Shown piece after piece: positions 1 through 11,122 of a stretch of DNA of 64,000 bases. The position numbers were made by a program, and so were the translations under genes. The stretch's first letter is position 1; the number at the start of each line of letters is the position of its first letter. Location of the stretch: contig NC_071340.1 of the NCBI RefSeq assembly GCF_027744825.2, positions 4,404,501 to 4,468,500 of the forward strand, written 5' to 3'. Below the pieces are notes generated by a model. The model had not been told where the DNA came from. It saw only the letters and a program-made list of their open reading frames with translations, and did no database searches. This stretch comes from Synchiropus splendidus. Its lineage: Eukaryota; Chordata; Actinopteri; Syngnathiformes; Callionymidae.

Positions 1-452
1 ATTCTGTATATTGTAATCTAATCTAAAAGTGACCCAGGGAGAGTGCCAGTTGAGACCCAGTTGAAAAAAAAGATCCCTTCCCAAACAGTGATCCTGATCA
101 CTCTCAAAACTTATTTGTTGCTTGTCAACTTTCAAGTTATTTAGAACAGACAGAAAAATGAAAGTACATAATGACAGATCCAAGAAAAATAAAAACAAAC
201 AACAAACCAATGACTAAAACTATTGTCAACATTTTCACAATTTACCAATGTCTATAGTTTTTACAAACACATTTGATTGTAATCACATGTTGTTGTAAAT
301 ACAGCAAAAATGTTTTGTGTAGTAGTTTTTAAGGTTCGATGTAATTTGAACGCAAAAAAAAGATGTGTTGGCGTCTGCATTACCTTTCTGTAGTGATTTC
401 GCATACTTTTTATATTAATTTCAGTCTTTTCTTACAGTGTCGTCTGCCCTTG
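1..452. other. Unannotated AT-rich flank
   Basis: AT-rich sequence without a convincing reading frame. Only short homopolymer runs (A-runs near 64 and 354) are seen. No repeat termini or RNA genes were recognised. Confidence 0.4.
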
Positions 453-469
453 TCACTGGAGGTGGCGCT

Positions 470-612
470 GCTTAATCACATGGTGATAAAGAAAGTGAAG
501 ATGACACTCAATGATGGCGGTGTAGACCTCCACCAGCATCTTAGTCGGCAGTTGTAGTTTCCTCAGCTGCCGCAAGAAGAACCTTCTCCGCTGGGCCTTC
601 TTGATGAACTGG
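470..612 (-). pseudogene. L2/jockey-type LINE reverse transcriptase C-terminal fragment
   Basis: Read on the minus strand, a 97-codon frame (746 down to 453) contains KKAQRRRFFLRQLRKLQLPT followed by a YTAIIE motif. This is the conserved block after the polymerase core of fish L2/CR1/jockey-type LINEs, where the usual form is KKAQ-R-FLR-LRK followed by a -YxAxIES- segment. The first ~48 codons of the frame do not look like the family and the match ends near 480, so this is a short internal piece of ORF2 without endonuclease or catalytic motifs. It resembles the same block in other minus-strand LINE pieces of this window near 44 kb. Protein similarity supports the family call; the exact clade (L2 versus Rex1/CR1) is inferred. 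Confidence 0.65.
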
Positions 613-1184
613 AACCTCTGATCTGCAGACCTGCTCGGAGCTGCTGAGAGACGCGACCAGCGCCACCTTTCATCATCCCTGACGGTTGTTCTGGAACTGA
701 GAGAAGAAGAATATTTTCTAACTCCGACGTTTGTGTCCACAGTCAACTCGAAATAAACGTGTGAACGGACGTTTTGATGCTCACGCTTTGATTGTTGATC
801 GTGTGCTGCTTATTGAAACACATCTACAGTAGTGATGGGTCGTTCTTTGAACGATTTGTTCATTTGAACGACTCTACAAAATGAACTGAGAACTACGAGT
901 CATCTCACGGAGTGATTAGTTCACTTTTGCGTAGATACAGTTTCCTCATGTCACCGTCATTTTTTAGTTTATTTTGAAAGGCGCTACCGGACGTATTGTG
1001 ATGACGAATAAACAATGGTTAATCGTACGCTGTAGCTCCAACAGAAGTGCTGGATTCCTCTGCTTTGTTGTTGGATTAATAGTTCCTAAATATGAGTGCA
1101 TGGATCATGATCAAGAAGATATTCCAGGTAACAGGTGTTGGATTGTGTGCTTCTCTCGTTCCCTACCCTTTCCGGTGTAGAGTT

Positions 1185-1550
1185 TCGTTCAGTTCTATTT
1201 CCCGTTCAAAGAACTGCGAACGATTAGTTCTTTGGTTCAGTTCTATTTACCGTTCAAAGAACTGCGAACGATTAGTTCTTTCGTTCAATTCTATTTCCTG
1301 TTCAAAGAACTGCGAACTGCGAACGATTAGTTATTTCGTTCAATTCTATTTCCCGTTCAAAGAACAGCGAATGATTAGTTCTTTCGTTCAATTCTATTTC
1401 CTATTCAAAGAACTGCGAACTGCGAACAATTAGTTCTTTTGTTCAGTTCTATTTCCCGTTCAAAGAACTGCGAATGATTTGTTCTTTCGTACAATTCTAT
1501 TTCCCGTTCAAAGAACTGCGAACGATTAGTTCTTTCGTTCAATTCTATAT
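1185..1550. repeat. 48/55-bp subterminal tandem array inside the hAT element
   Basis: Seven consecutive units, each containing (g/a)TTCAAAGAAC, start at 1204, 1252, 1300, 1355, 1403, 1458 and 1506. The spacing is 48, 48, 55, 48, 55, 48; the longer units come from a 7-bp internal duplication of tgcgaac. Each unit carries GTTCAAAGAAC and GAACGATTAGTTCTTTCGTTC-like pieces, the same words that make up the element's left terminus (cgttctttgaacg near 841). The array may therefore be an amplification of terminal transposase-binding sequence. Confidence 0.9.
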
Positions 1551-1772
1551 AGGAAGTAACAATCATATCTGTCTACAAAAATATGGTGATTGGTACGATT
1601 GTTACTGACACTTATCACAATATGATTATACACGTTTGTATTTCTATGGCTTTTTTGTTTTTGTTTGAAACAAGTAGAGCATACAGTTGTGAAAGCAAAA
1701 CGGTTTTATTGGGTCATAAACTTGAACTGTGAACTACAAATGTGAACTTACGTCAAATGAATAAATATGTCT

Positions 1773-2260
1773 TTAAGGCAGGTTGGCATTTACAAAAAGA
1801 AGTTGGCTGATTCTTGATGGACTCAGCCTGTTCCCCATGTCAGAGATGATCTGCCCAGTCTTGGAAAAGATTCTCTCTGATGGTAGAGATGTGGCCACGA
1901 TGCACAACCTGGCCTTCATTACAACAGAAGGATGTTTATAAACTGGGGAACATCTCTTCCACCATGACAGTGGGTCCAATGTGCCTCTTTCAAGTAACCC
2001 CTCATCTCCATTATGTGGTCTGATGTGGTTGATGTTGTTCCAGGCCTCCTGCTTTTCATTCTCTCATCAAAGTCCTTCCAAAACATTGCACTTGTGCCGA
2101 CTGCAGCACCTGATGCCACCTCTGTCTCTGCATCACTTTCAGTGGGAGTCATTGCTGCTGCAGCTGCTATGACCCTCTTTGCCGTCTCCTCTGCCTCTGA
2201 TGGTCCTGGGATCCAAGAGAGTTGCATCAGCAAGCTTGTCGATGGACTCCACTCTGCCAA
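1773..2260 (-). pseudogene. hAT transposase C-terminal dimerisation domain, broken
   Basis: The minus-strand frame 1979-1773 (68 codons) reads DPLSWWK near its start, then LCIVATSLPSERIFSKTG and NRLSP, ending in a stop. This is the C-terminal dimerisation region of hAT transposases (the LPxSERxFSxxG block). The upstream part continues in a different frame (2260-1919) that includes an alanine-rich segment and an acidic segment, so at least one frameshift separates them. The RNase-H-fold catalytic residues lie further upstream in the family and are not recognisable here. The domain lies within the TIR-bounded element 830-3146. Loss of function is clear. Confidence 0.8.
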
Positions 2261-3154
2261 AAGTCGACCAGACTCTTTACAGGTGCGGTTTAAGTTTGAG
2301 GGCTTTGTTTTCCTCTCGTCAAAATGACCTCAGTTGTTGACGTTCATTCAAAACATTAAACTACTTACCTTTCAGCACCGGGGTGCTCTCTTCCCCCTTT
2401 CAAACCTTTCGTCCCGCCAGACCTCGCACAAAAATACATGTGGGTAATACAGGGCGTATGATCCCATTGCAGGTACTTTTTCTATGCTAAAACCATGTTA
2501 CTGGTGCAGTGTGTGGGTGACCACTAACATTCTTGTCTCTCAGACCTGTGGGGTGTCAAAGAGGATGGTGCAGAACCTGTTCCATGTGCTGGAGAGAGTC
2601 ATTTGTTTTACGTTATTCTTGGTATGTTTTGGAAAAATTTATTTATCTTCTAACATTACCTTGATTAGAGTGCCTGCATCCTTCCCTCAGTGGTGACATT
2701 TTACTTCTTCATATGGTGTCAAACACCAGGCTAACTCCTCAAGATGGTTTAGATTATGCCTCATGAATGGTATTGTTATGATGCATAAATCTAAGGCATC
2801 AGAGGCTCTGAGGTTGGACATTTATACCATGCAATGATGTCCAACCACTTCTTCATTCAAGCAGTAAATTGCATGCAGTATGTCTGCAAACAGAAAATTG
2901 GAAAATTTGGTCAAAATTGTTTAACAGCCTGCCATGTTTGACAGTTTGTTTTAATTTGTAATATGTTGGTAAAGTCAATTAAATTGACGTTTAAATCCAA
3001 CTGCAATACCAATTCAATCATAGTATTGCATGTCACCACTAGGCGGCGACAAAAAGAACTATAAGACTAAAAAAAAGATTTGTTCTTTTTACTGTACAAG
3101 AGTTAATGAACTGAGTCACTAAAATGAACTGTTTTGCCAATCACTATTCTACAG

Positions 3155-4055
3155 CGCTGTAAATTGATGAGAGCCGATGATATTTTCACATCACAACGAC
3201 AGATGTCCGTCTTGACACCTCCGAGGCTGGAGCGCGTACTCCAGGGTTTTATGTCCTTTCGCTCAGAGCTGGGACAGGGATGAGGCGAGTCCAAGTAACA
3301 GAGCATTACTTGGTTTATTTGTCACAGCCAGACTGCACAGAACCGCACATTCAGAGCTGGACATGCACCGGGCACCTCTTCACTTCTTCTTCCGAGAGAG
3401 ACGTCTCACTCACCAGGCAACCCCTCCCACATGCAGCAGCCACACACACACACACACACAAACACGAACAGTGCATCTCCAGCAGACACTCTACATTCAC
3501 TCCTACAACACTCGTAACTAAAAGATACCGGTCATTAAATGTTCAGACTGCCCCCTTTGCTTCATTCTGAAACGTGCAGTCAAAATAAAGTTTTATAATC
3601 TGGGTCCGTCGGTCTTGCAGCTGCTTCCGCCTCTCGCTGGATCCTGCCTCTCCTCACTAGGCTGCATGACGGAGCTCCATCTCTGATGTTGAATGATAGA
3701 TGCCTCTAGACGGTGCCTGTGATTATATTTTTTGCTGTTGCGTCACGGTCTCAAGTCACAAAGTCACAAAGAGAAGTATTTTACGAGTTGAGCACATGAA
3801 GAATTTAATTTCACAAAGTTTTTTTTTCCTGTTCTTTTTTGTTGTGTCACTTAGAGACAATACAGTTCTTTGCTGCAAAGTGAAAGGGAGGTCTACAGAG
3901 TCCACAGAGGTGTTGGGGCAAAATGGCTGCTTGAAACGACAGTAATAGTTATTTAAATCAAGTGCAAGAGCGAGGTTGTTCAGAGTGGGAGGTGCATGTG
4001 ACCTTTAGTTTGTGACAGCCGAGTCACTTGCCAACAACCCGCCTAAGTTTATGTG
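3155..4055. other. Unannotated, with short (CA)n tract
   Basis: No gene or element recognised. A (CA)n microsatellite of about 10 dinucleotides lies at 3441-3461. The reading frames present are short and resemble no known family. Confidence 0.4.
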
Positions 4056-4059
4056 AATA

Positions 4060-4625
4060 TACAGCCTTAGCTTTCTTCAGCACCCTCTGAAACACATACT
4101 TCGGCTCTTTGTAGCAGTTCCTGTCCCCACTCTTGTGAGCTGCCTCTTTCTCCAGTCTAATCTGGCTGAGATTCGTTGTTGAACCAAGGTTTGTCGTTTT
4201 CTTCGCTCACTTTGGTGCATGTTGGAACAATGCACCCTTCACAGTAGCTTATCCATGAAGTCAGTGTCTGTATACTTGTCCAGATTATTTGTAGCAGCCC
4301 TGAACACCTCCCCGTCTGTGGTCTCCACAATAGTCTGCAGCTCCTCTTTAGCTTCACTTGTCCAGATCTTCAGGCTCCTCACAACAGGCTTTGCAAGCTT
4401 CAATCTCTGTAAATGGGAACAAGATACACCATCAAGTGGTCATAGGGTCCCAGTACTGCTTGTTCTAAGCGTTGCGCAGCAATGATCCAAAACGTTGGAA
4501 CGAGTCCCTGGAATTTTACCACCTGTTTATACCTGGAAAGCTCCTTGCTCAGATTCCCCTTGCTGAAGTCCCCAAGTACAATAACATGGGAGCCCGGAAA
4601 AGGGTTAAATATTTTAGGATTATAC
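4060..4625 (-). pseudogene. L2/jockey-type LINE fragment (endonuclease end and linker)
   Basis: On the minus strand, HVIVLGDFSKGNLSKEL lies near 4590-4540. This corresponds to the GDFN motif of the apurinic-type endonuclease of L2/jockey-type LINEs. After frame changes, a linker piece (LTSWISYCEG and NDKPWFN, 4290-4170) matches the linker of the related copy at 44755-45534. Nucleotide similarity to that copy is visible in both parts. The piece abuts the LTR-like repeat 4630-5676, whose insertion probably cut the LINE. Several stops and frameshifts are present; no reverse transcriptase core remains. Confidence 0.7.
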
Positions 4626-4629
4626 ATGC

Positions 4630-5676
4630 CAGGTGACGTTCCGTGAACAGCAGGTTGTTGAGTCTGCTCGCTCACTCACTGCTTGCTGGATGAAGTGATG
4701 GTCACCGGCCTGAAGTTACACAGTGAATGCAGACAAGCTCTGTGCTGTCGGCTGCCGTTCCTTTTGGCAGGACAGTCCAGTGAGGAAGATTCCACGTAGT
4801 GTAGAACGGTGAGTGGCAAGAGGCAGCGTTGAGATGCTCCAAGACAAATGGTGGCTTGAAGCAGAGCTGCCAAGGAGCCCTGAAGAGGGTAGAGTGTAGA
4901 GTTCAAAGAGTAGCAAAAAGCGGGCAAAAAGTGGCCAAAAAGCAGTCACCCGAGAGAAGAAACTTAAAGAGAAGACAAAAAGCATAGAAAAGAGAGCCCA
5001 GTCCCTTTTTAACCTGCCCGGTGGTCAGGACGGACAGTTCCTTGATTAATGGACGAGCGCCTCTGTGCTTGTTGAGCATTGGCTGGGTCATGCGAGCTGC
5101 GCCCCTCCCAGTGTCCAGTGGCGGGAAGTAGAAGTCCGTCTTGGGCTTGAGGATTGTGATCTAACTAACCAGAGTTTTATTCCATAATGAAACATTTCTG
5201 AGGCATAGATTTTCTCACAATCTGTTAAAATGTTCAAACAAGACTTAACATGACCATGCTAACACACAAGGGAGAGTAATATGACTATGAACCATTCACT
5301 TAAACGTTCAGAATCACATGTAAAAGTGACATCTTCCTTGCATGACTGTCTCATGGGATGGGTCCTTGGCATCAAGCTTTCTTTTTCAGAGAAGTATACA
5401 TTTAAACACATGTATACATTCACATACAGATCTGACTCTTGTTCCATCTGAAGCATGTGGGCCTGGGGGTGACTCATGAGTCAGGCCTGCGAGATCAGTC
5501 TTGGGTTCATCAACTTATTTCCTATTAGATTCTCAAAGAATCTGCACTTTATGACCCCTCAGGCAAATCCCCAAATCGGTGAAGCGGGAGTGAGGTCGTA
5601 AAGCCAGAGGGGCTGTCATGGGTTTTGACCATTCATAGGACTCCACTCTTGTATCTTGGAGGAAGGAATCATTACA
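4630..5676 (-). repeat. LTR-like repeat, family starting TGTAATGATTCC (minus copy)
   Basis: Read on the minus strand it starts TGTAATGATTCCTTCC at 5676. Long stretches match the plus-strand copy beginning at 30375, including the block around 5570-5660 and the block 5020-5160. The match resumes at 4630-4700 after about 320 bp that are missing from the other copy. A third partial copy is at 18145-18450. The start TG, the length near 1 kb and the presence beside retroviral remnants at the 30-kb copy suggest an LTR. A 72-codon minus-strand frame at 5477-5259 falls inside it and is not considered a gene. Confidence 0.6.
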
Positions 5677-6554
5677 CATGTTCATGCTCTGCGCTCTATA
5701 TGTTGGAGTCTCCGTCTCGCTCTCAGCACTCCTTCCTAGGTGGTTGCCTTTGGCTGATTTCAGCTGTCAAACAATGGTAAACTTGAACTGAGGTTAAGTG
5801 CTTGGCTGGTCGTAGCTATGGGTGGAGCAGTGACGTTCACTGCCTCTTACTTTACATTGCAGTACGAGCCGGAGAATATTTAATATTGTTGCTTTTGTAA
5901 TGTTAATATCATCTCAATAAAAATATGTTGTTCACGGCCCTACTCGAGACCCAGTTATTTTTTTTACCAGCAACATCACCAAAAACAAATATTCTTTAAC
6001 AACGTTGAGCGGATTTAAGATCCTGACAATTTTTTTTTTATTTGTTTTATTTTATTTTTTTTCCAAAAGAAAGTTTTTCTGCACGAGCAGCTTTTAACTA
6101 ACACATCCTGAAATAGAAGAAAAGCGCCCTTATCTTTCCCCAACTGTGCACAAAGCTCAGCATTGGTTTCACCCCTCTGTCCATCACAAACTCAGCAAGA
6201 AAGCAATTCACTTTCACTGGCTTTCACTTTCACTTGTCTTATTTTTCTCCACATTCCTTCACCTCCCTGCATCTGGTCCCAATGAAAGGTGACAAGGAAG
6301 TCAAATAATTATTGTGTTATATTACTTATTAATTCAGAGTGTGGCACTGGCAATATTAAAATTCCTAGCATCACCCATCATTTCAATTAATTTAAATCAA
6401 AACCCCAGTGCATTAGGACACATTTTACAAGTCTAACAATTATGCTTGCAATTATGCTATGTTGCATGCCTGCGGTCTTGGAAACTGTGAACCAATGGGA
6501 TAGGACATCTCAAATACTTACATATGTAGGAATCTTGTCGTCTAGTATCTTACA
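5677..6554. other. Unannotated
   Basis: AT-rich sequence with T-rich runs (6030-6062). No reading frame or repeat boundary recognised. Confidence 0.4.
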
Positions 6555-6584
6555 GTTTCTTCCAACTGCAAGACAGAATAAAGG

Positions 6585-6845
6585 TCGCAGAGACGCGGAG
6601 TGGCATGGTGGGATTGCTGGTGCTCAACATCGGGCAGCTGCAAAGAAAGGTCCTCACGGAAGTAACAAGCAACACGAGAGTAAACTCCACTATCTGGAAG
6701 GGAGGAGCCAACAGACGAATCTAAGCATTTACAATGTCCCGGAGGACGCGGGAAGTTCATCGATGCCTTTTTTGTAGAGGAATTAGTTCGAAAATCGCTG
6801 GAAATATCTCCCACCGTCAACCTCCAGATCAGCTGACCCACACTG
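6585..6845 (+). pseudogene. L1-like ORF1 RNA-binding domain remnant
   Basis: The plus-strand frame contains LEGRSQQTNLSIYNVPEDAG followed by SSSM, a frameshift, then VEELVRKSLEISPTVNLQI. This matches the RRM-type centre of fish L1 ORF1 proteins, where a glycine-arginine-serine-arginine motif precedes a hydrophobic strand and the VPED segment. In L1 this protein coats the RNA and acts as a chaperone. The frame breaks near 6775 and again after 6830. No coiled coil was recognised upstream, so the N-terminal half is lost or unreadable. Confidence 0.7.
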
Positions 6846-7559
6846 CCTGGACAGAGGTTGCGTATCATGGACAGAGGACCAGTGAGGAGGAGAGAGCGAC
6901 AGATATCAGGAAGAAACAGCAGTTCAGAAGAACTTTCTTGGCTCCTAACACTGTGTGAACCATTTACAGGCTTGTACATCGTTAATATGATTATTACTAT
7001 CATGTTTCTACCATATACACAGTTTATGTATGCAGAGTTTTGACTAAAATCTGTCATACTCCCCCATAAGGGATTTAAATGGTGGAGGAAAGAGTTACTA
7101 GACATTGAGTCATGGTTAAGCAAATTTTTATTTTACAATGGGGGGCCTCAAATCATAGGAAATATTTCAACCAGTTTGCCCTAACTGAGGCACCAGGGAT
7201 AATCAAGGTAAGTAAATAAACAGTGAACCGAGCGAGCAAAAAGCGAGAACGAACTAGGAAAACCAAATTACCACAAAGGGACAAAAGGAGTCGATCTGGC
7301 ACACATTGGTGGAATCCAGGTTATGGGCTTATGGGCTCGGACAATGTTGAGATGATTGACTCCAGCCGTGTGCCATAAACCAAGAGGAAATACAAAACGG
7401 AAGTGACAAAATAAAAGTGAATCATGACAAAAATGACCCAAAATAAATATGAGTCATAATTGATACATGGAGAGAACTGCGTCCATTACTCATCTCCACA
7501 TGGTGTTCATACAAGGATAGATTACTTTATCCCATTTGGAAAAGATAAAGACGTGATTA

Positions 7560-8338
7560 GGCAATAAAGAATTGAAACAATGGATATCACTGATCATGCT
7601 CCTCTATACTTAACTATTGAAGTAGATCGGCTAGTGAAAAACAATCTGTGGAAGTTCAATTCAAACTTGCTCAACAACGTTATGTTTAAAGCACAAATCA
7701 GACCAGATATAAATGTGTTTTTACAAGTAGTAATGGCGAGGTCTCACAAATAATCCTGTGGGATGCATTAAAAGCAGTCTAAAGAGGCAAAACAATTTCA
7801 CTGTCAGCATTTAAGAAAAAGAAAACAACTGACAATGAGTTGGAGGACTCAGAAATTAACATTTACAAATCAGACATTAGAAGACATTAAACAAATAAGA
7901 AAACAGATGAATGACTTGCAAATCACCAGGTTCTGACGGCTACACAGCTAAGTGGTATAAAGAATTTTAATTGGAATTAAGCCCCACTTAATATTACAAA
8001 TGCTCAACTGGGTATTAAAAAAAAAACTCAGTATTACCACCGAGTGGGAAAGAGGCAGTCATCTTTCCAATACCTAAAGAAGGAAAACACTTATTAAAAT
8101 GTGAATCCTGCAGACCAATATCTGTGTTGAATGTAGATGATAAACTGTTCACCTCTATAATAGCAAAAGCGCGTGGGAAGGCTATTGCCAAATTTAATCT
8201 ATAATGATCAGACAGGCTTTATTCACACTGCCTACAAACAAAAGACGGACTATACACATCATCTGCCACATACAAGAAAATCACCTTGAAGCTTTACTTA
8301 CTACTGACTGTTTTCAACTCAGTGAATTTGAATTTCTT
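7560..8338 (+). pseudogene. L1-like ORF2, endonuclease C-terminus to RT fingers
   Basis: Plus-strand translation gives DHAPLYLTIEVDRLV (7592 onward; end of the endonuclease, with the catalytic-type D-H pair), then a linker. Near 7920 comes SPGSDGYTAKWYKEF, the RT finger motif, followed by AVI-P-KEGK, C-RPISVLNVD and a NDQTGF-like region near 8205. These are diagnostic of the L1 clade. The reading frame shifts several times and stops occur. The gene is split at 8338 by the RTE insertion, and the coding sequence resumes at 9748. Confidence 0.75.
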
Positions 8339-9747
8339 TATTGTCTTCTTCTTCTTTTTCTTTTGGCTTCTCCCTTCAGCGGTCACCACAGCGGATCATC
8401 TTCCTCCATCTCAACCTGTCATTTGCTTCCTCTTCTCTCAAACACACAAACTTCATGTTCTCCTTCACCACCTCCATAAATCTCCTCTTTGGCCTTCCTC
8501 TTAACCTTCTGTCTGGCAGTTCCAACCTCAACATCTTCCTACCAATGCACTGGCCATTTCTCCTCTGTACTTGTCCAAACCATCTCCATCTACACTCTCT
8601 GACTTTGTCTCCTGAACACCTGACATGTGCTGACCCTCTGATATACTTGTTCCAGATCCAATCCATCCTGTTCACTCTCAGAAAGAACCTCAGCATCTAC
8701 AACTCTGTACCTCCAGCTCTGCCTCTTTTTTCTTTCCTCAGTGGCACTCCTCTGTTACACCTGCAGCGCACCTCACCACATCTTACACCTGGCATACATG
8801 TCCTGCACCACTGGAACATACTTCTCTGCCACTCCAGACTTCGCCATACACACAACTCTTCTCTTGGCCCTGTCTTAAGCTTTCTCCATGTCCACAAAGG
8901 CACAATGGAGTTCCTTCAGACCTTCTCAACATCTCCCTTGTTCTTGAAGATGGGCATCAGCACACCTTTCCTCTATTCCTCAGGATTCCTTGTTAAAGGA
9001 CCTTGTTAAATGTTCTAGGCAAAAAAGTCTACTGCCACCACTCCTAAACACTTCCACACTTCCACAGGTATATCATCAGGACCCACTGCCTTTCCACTCT
9101 TCATCCTCTTCAATGCCCTTCTCACTTCAGCCTTACTAATCTTTGCCACGTCCTGATCTACGATGGTCACTCCTCTTACTCTTTGTTCTCTCATTTTCCT
9201 CATTCATCAGCTCTTTAAAGTACTCTGTCCATCATCCCAACACATTACTGTTTTTAGGCAAGGCATTTCACTCTCTATCCTTGATCACCCTGAGTCCTTC
9301 CCATCTCTATCTCGCTGCCTTGCAATCCTGTACAAATCTCTCTCACCCTCCTTACTGTCTTACCTTGCATACAAGTCCTCGTGGGCCCTCTGTTTGGCCA
9401 TTGACACCACTACCTTTGTTTTTAGCTGGGCCTGCCTGTACCCCTGTGTACTCTCTTCTGTTCTCTCAAATGTATCACTATTTCTTTGCTAACCTCTTCC
9501 TTTGTACACACTCCTGCACTTCTTTGTTCCACCGCCAAGTCTCCTTATCCACTTTTCTTCCAGATGCCACACCAAAAACTCTTCTACCTGTCTCCCTGAT
9601 CACCTTCAGCCGTAGTTGTCATCGATCGATCTGCTTCTTTTAGTTTGGCAAGTTTTTACATCGGATGCCCTTCCTGACACAGCCTTTATCCGGGATTGGG
9701 ACGGGCATAAGAAGAAACTGGTCCCCCCCCCTCCTACGGCTGCATTG
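8339..9747 (-). mobile_element. RTE-type LINE inserted in the L1, with 9-bp target duplication
   Basis: The insertion is bounded by a perfect 9-bp direct repeat, gaatttctt, at 8330-8338 and 9748-9756. Removing the insertion plus one repeat restores the continuity of the flanking L1 frame, so the boundaries are well set. The content is an RTE-clade LINE on the minus strand, truncated at its 5' side and with internal deletions. Its 5' side (about 9640-9740) carries CGGATGCCCTTCCTGAC, a word common in fish RTE repeats. Confidence 0.85.
8376..9640 (-). pseudogene. RTE reverse transcriptase, truncated and broken
   Basis: From the 5' side on the minus strand: a linker with DLYARxDSKEGERDLYRIAR-like sequence (9400-9320) and the RT finger region KAEVRRALKRMKSGKAVGPD then IPVEVWKCLG (9120-9030). 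A short piece near the VPREEL-type motif (about 8870) follows, then the C-terminal RRLRGRPKRRFMEVVKENMK region with a terminal arginine-rich tail (8510-8376). These are typical of RTE-clade enzymes. The FADD catalytic box and the surrounding palm are missing, because a large internal deletion joins the VPREEL region to the tail. No endonuclease remains. The enzyme would copy element RNA at the target nick in intact relatives; here it is dead. Confidence 0.8.
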
Positions 9748-11108
9748 GAATTTCTTGATAGAGTGTTGCATAAATTTGGCTTTCAAGAAATATTTATTAA
9801 AGCAATTCAGGTGCTATATAATGAACCCACTGGTGAAGTTAAAGTTAACAGATATTTGTCAAACACCTTGCTCCCCACTCTTACTTGCAGTACCTCTGAC
9901 AAAATCAATGTATAAGTGGAATCACTCTACCTGACAGGGAACATCATTAGGCATGCTATGCTGATGATGTACTGACTTTCCTGGGGCGGCCGTCATACTC
10001 ACTCCCTAAATTAATGGCACTTTTGGAAGAATTTGGGAGACACTCTGGATATCAGTAGTTGGCCTACAACCATTCTCTGCCAGTAAAAATAAGTGACAAA
10101 TATCCTATGAATTGGAGCAACGGCAAAATCAAATATTTGGGTGTCAATACACCAACGAATTTGGAAAGTCTGTATAGAAGTAATTATACACTTTTAGAGA
10201 AAAAGAAAAAAGACATGACATGATGACGTGGTAACTGGTTCTGTTCCTCATTCTTAGTTCAAGGACGGAGTCATTCAAGATGAATATATTACCGGGAATG
10301 CTGTATATGTTTCAGACTCTTCCTATTGAAATAAAACCTATATTCTTTAATGAATGGGATAGAACAATTTCAAGATATTTGTGTCAAGGTAAACAATAAA
10401 AGAATTCGGCTCAAGACACTCCAGCTGTCGAGGGAAAAAGGAGGACAGGGACTTTCATCCCTGAAAGAATACTACAGTACAGCACAGATTCGACCAATGT
10501 TGAACCGGTGTGATGATCAACATGTTGCCCAATGAAAAAATATTGAAGAGAGTCTACTCCCAATACCAATAAAAGCTGCTATAGTTGACAACAAACTAGA
10601 GGAACAGGTAAACAATATGAATAATTGTGGTGGATAAATAATGGTGGTGGTGGTAAATAATGTGGATGAAATCAGCACTGACTTCATGGAGATCATAAAT
10701 TACAGAATACAAATTACAGGAGAATATTACAACTCTTAAGAGGTGTGCATATGATCATGAGTTCATGCCGAATAAACACGTTAAGGTCTGAAAAAAAAAA
10801 TGTAGCATATGAAATGACGGGAATTATTGAAAGAGAAATATGCTTTGGAAAAGGAGGATTTTTTTCATTACTTGCAAATGCTGCATTTTATTGATGAAAA
10901 ATTGAGAAACAGAGTGGAAATTAATCGATTTATTTGAGAAGATGCAAGAAAAAGTCACAGTAAAACTAGATCATTGTTGAATAAAGCACATGTGAATCTG
11001 AAAACACACTCTACATTGTATGTGAAAAAGAAATGTGAACAGGAAGGTAGGATCAGTATTTCTGAGAAAATGTGCGGGGTTGCAAATTTGGCATGAATTT
11101 ATATGGAA
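9748..11108 (+). pseudogene. L1-like ORF2, RT palm and C-terminal region
   Basis: It continues the L1 frame after the RTE insertion: EFLDRVLHKFGFQEIFIKAI at 9748 onward, then a VNRYLSN motif and a frameshift. The catalytic-type box CYADDV lies near 9956-9973, followed by FLGRPSYSLPKL, KYLGVN near 10135, and IRLKTLQLSREKGGQGLSSL near 10400. The order and motifs match L1 ORF2. Stops and frameshifts break it in several places. The tail is interrupted at 11108-11122 by the SINE-like insertion. Confidence 0.75.
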
Positions 11109-11122
11109 ATGTATGATAAGGT

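Larger units (their letters stand above)
830..3146 (-). mobile_element. Degenerate hAT DNA transposon with TIRs and 8-bp target duplication
   Basis: The left end begins TAGTGATGGGTCGTTC and the right end is the inverse of TAGTGATTGGCAAAAC, giving short imperfect terminal inverted repeats. The element is flanked by atctacag (822-829) and ttctacag (3147-3154), an 8-bp target duplication with one mismatch, the length made by hAT transposases. Inside lies a broken transposase on the minus strand (see 1773-2260) and a 48-bp tandem array near the left end, which is downstream of the transposase reading direction. Most of the transposase is missing or unreadable, so the copy cannot be autonomous. 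A second copy of its right ~600 bp lies at 60985-61561. TIR, duplication and transposase domain agree, so the hAT assignment is firm. Confidence 0.85.

Noticed and set aside
1185..1550. CRISPR-like regular spacing
   Set aside because: Units repeat in full without unique spacers, and the context is a eukaryotic hAT transposon.
5259..5477. 72-codon minus-strand frame as a small gene
   Set aside because: It lies within the TGTAATG LTR-like repeat and is not preserved as a reading frame in the other two copies.
6542..7123. 193-codon minus-strand open frame
   Set aside because: Antisense of the L1-like ORF1 remnant on the plus strand.
8341..9009. 222-codon plus-strand open frame
   Set aside because: It is the antisense of the RTE reverse transcriptase; serine/leucine-rich translation without a family, while the minus strand has clear RTE motifs.
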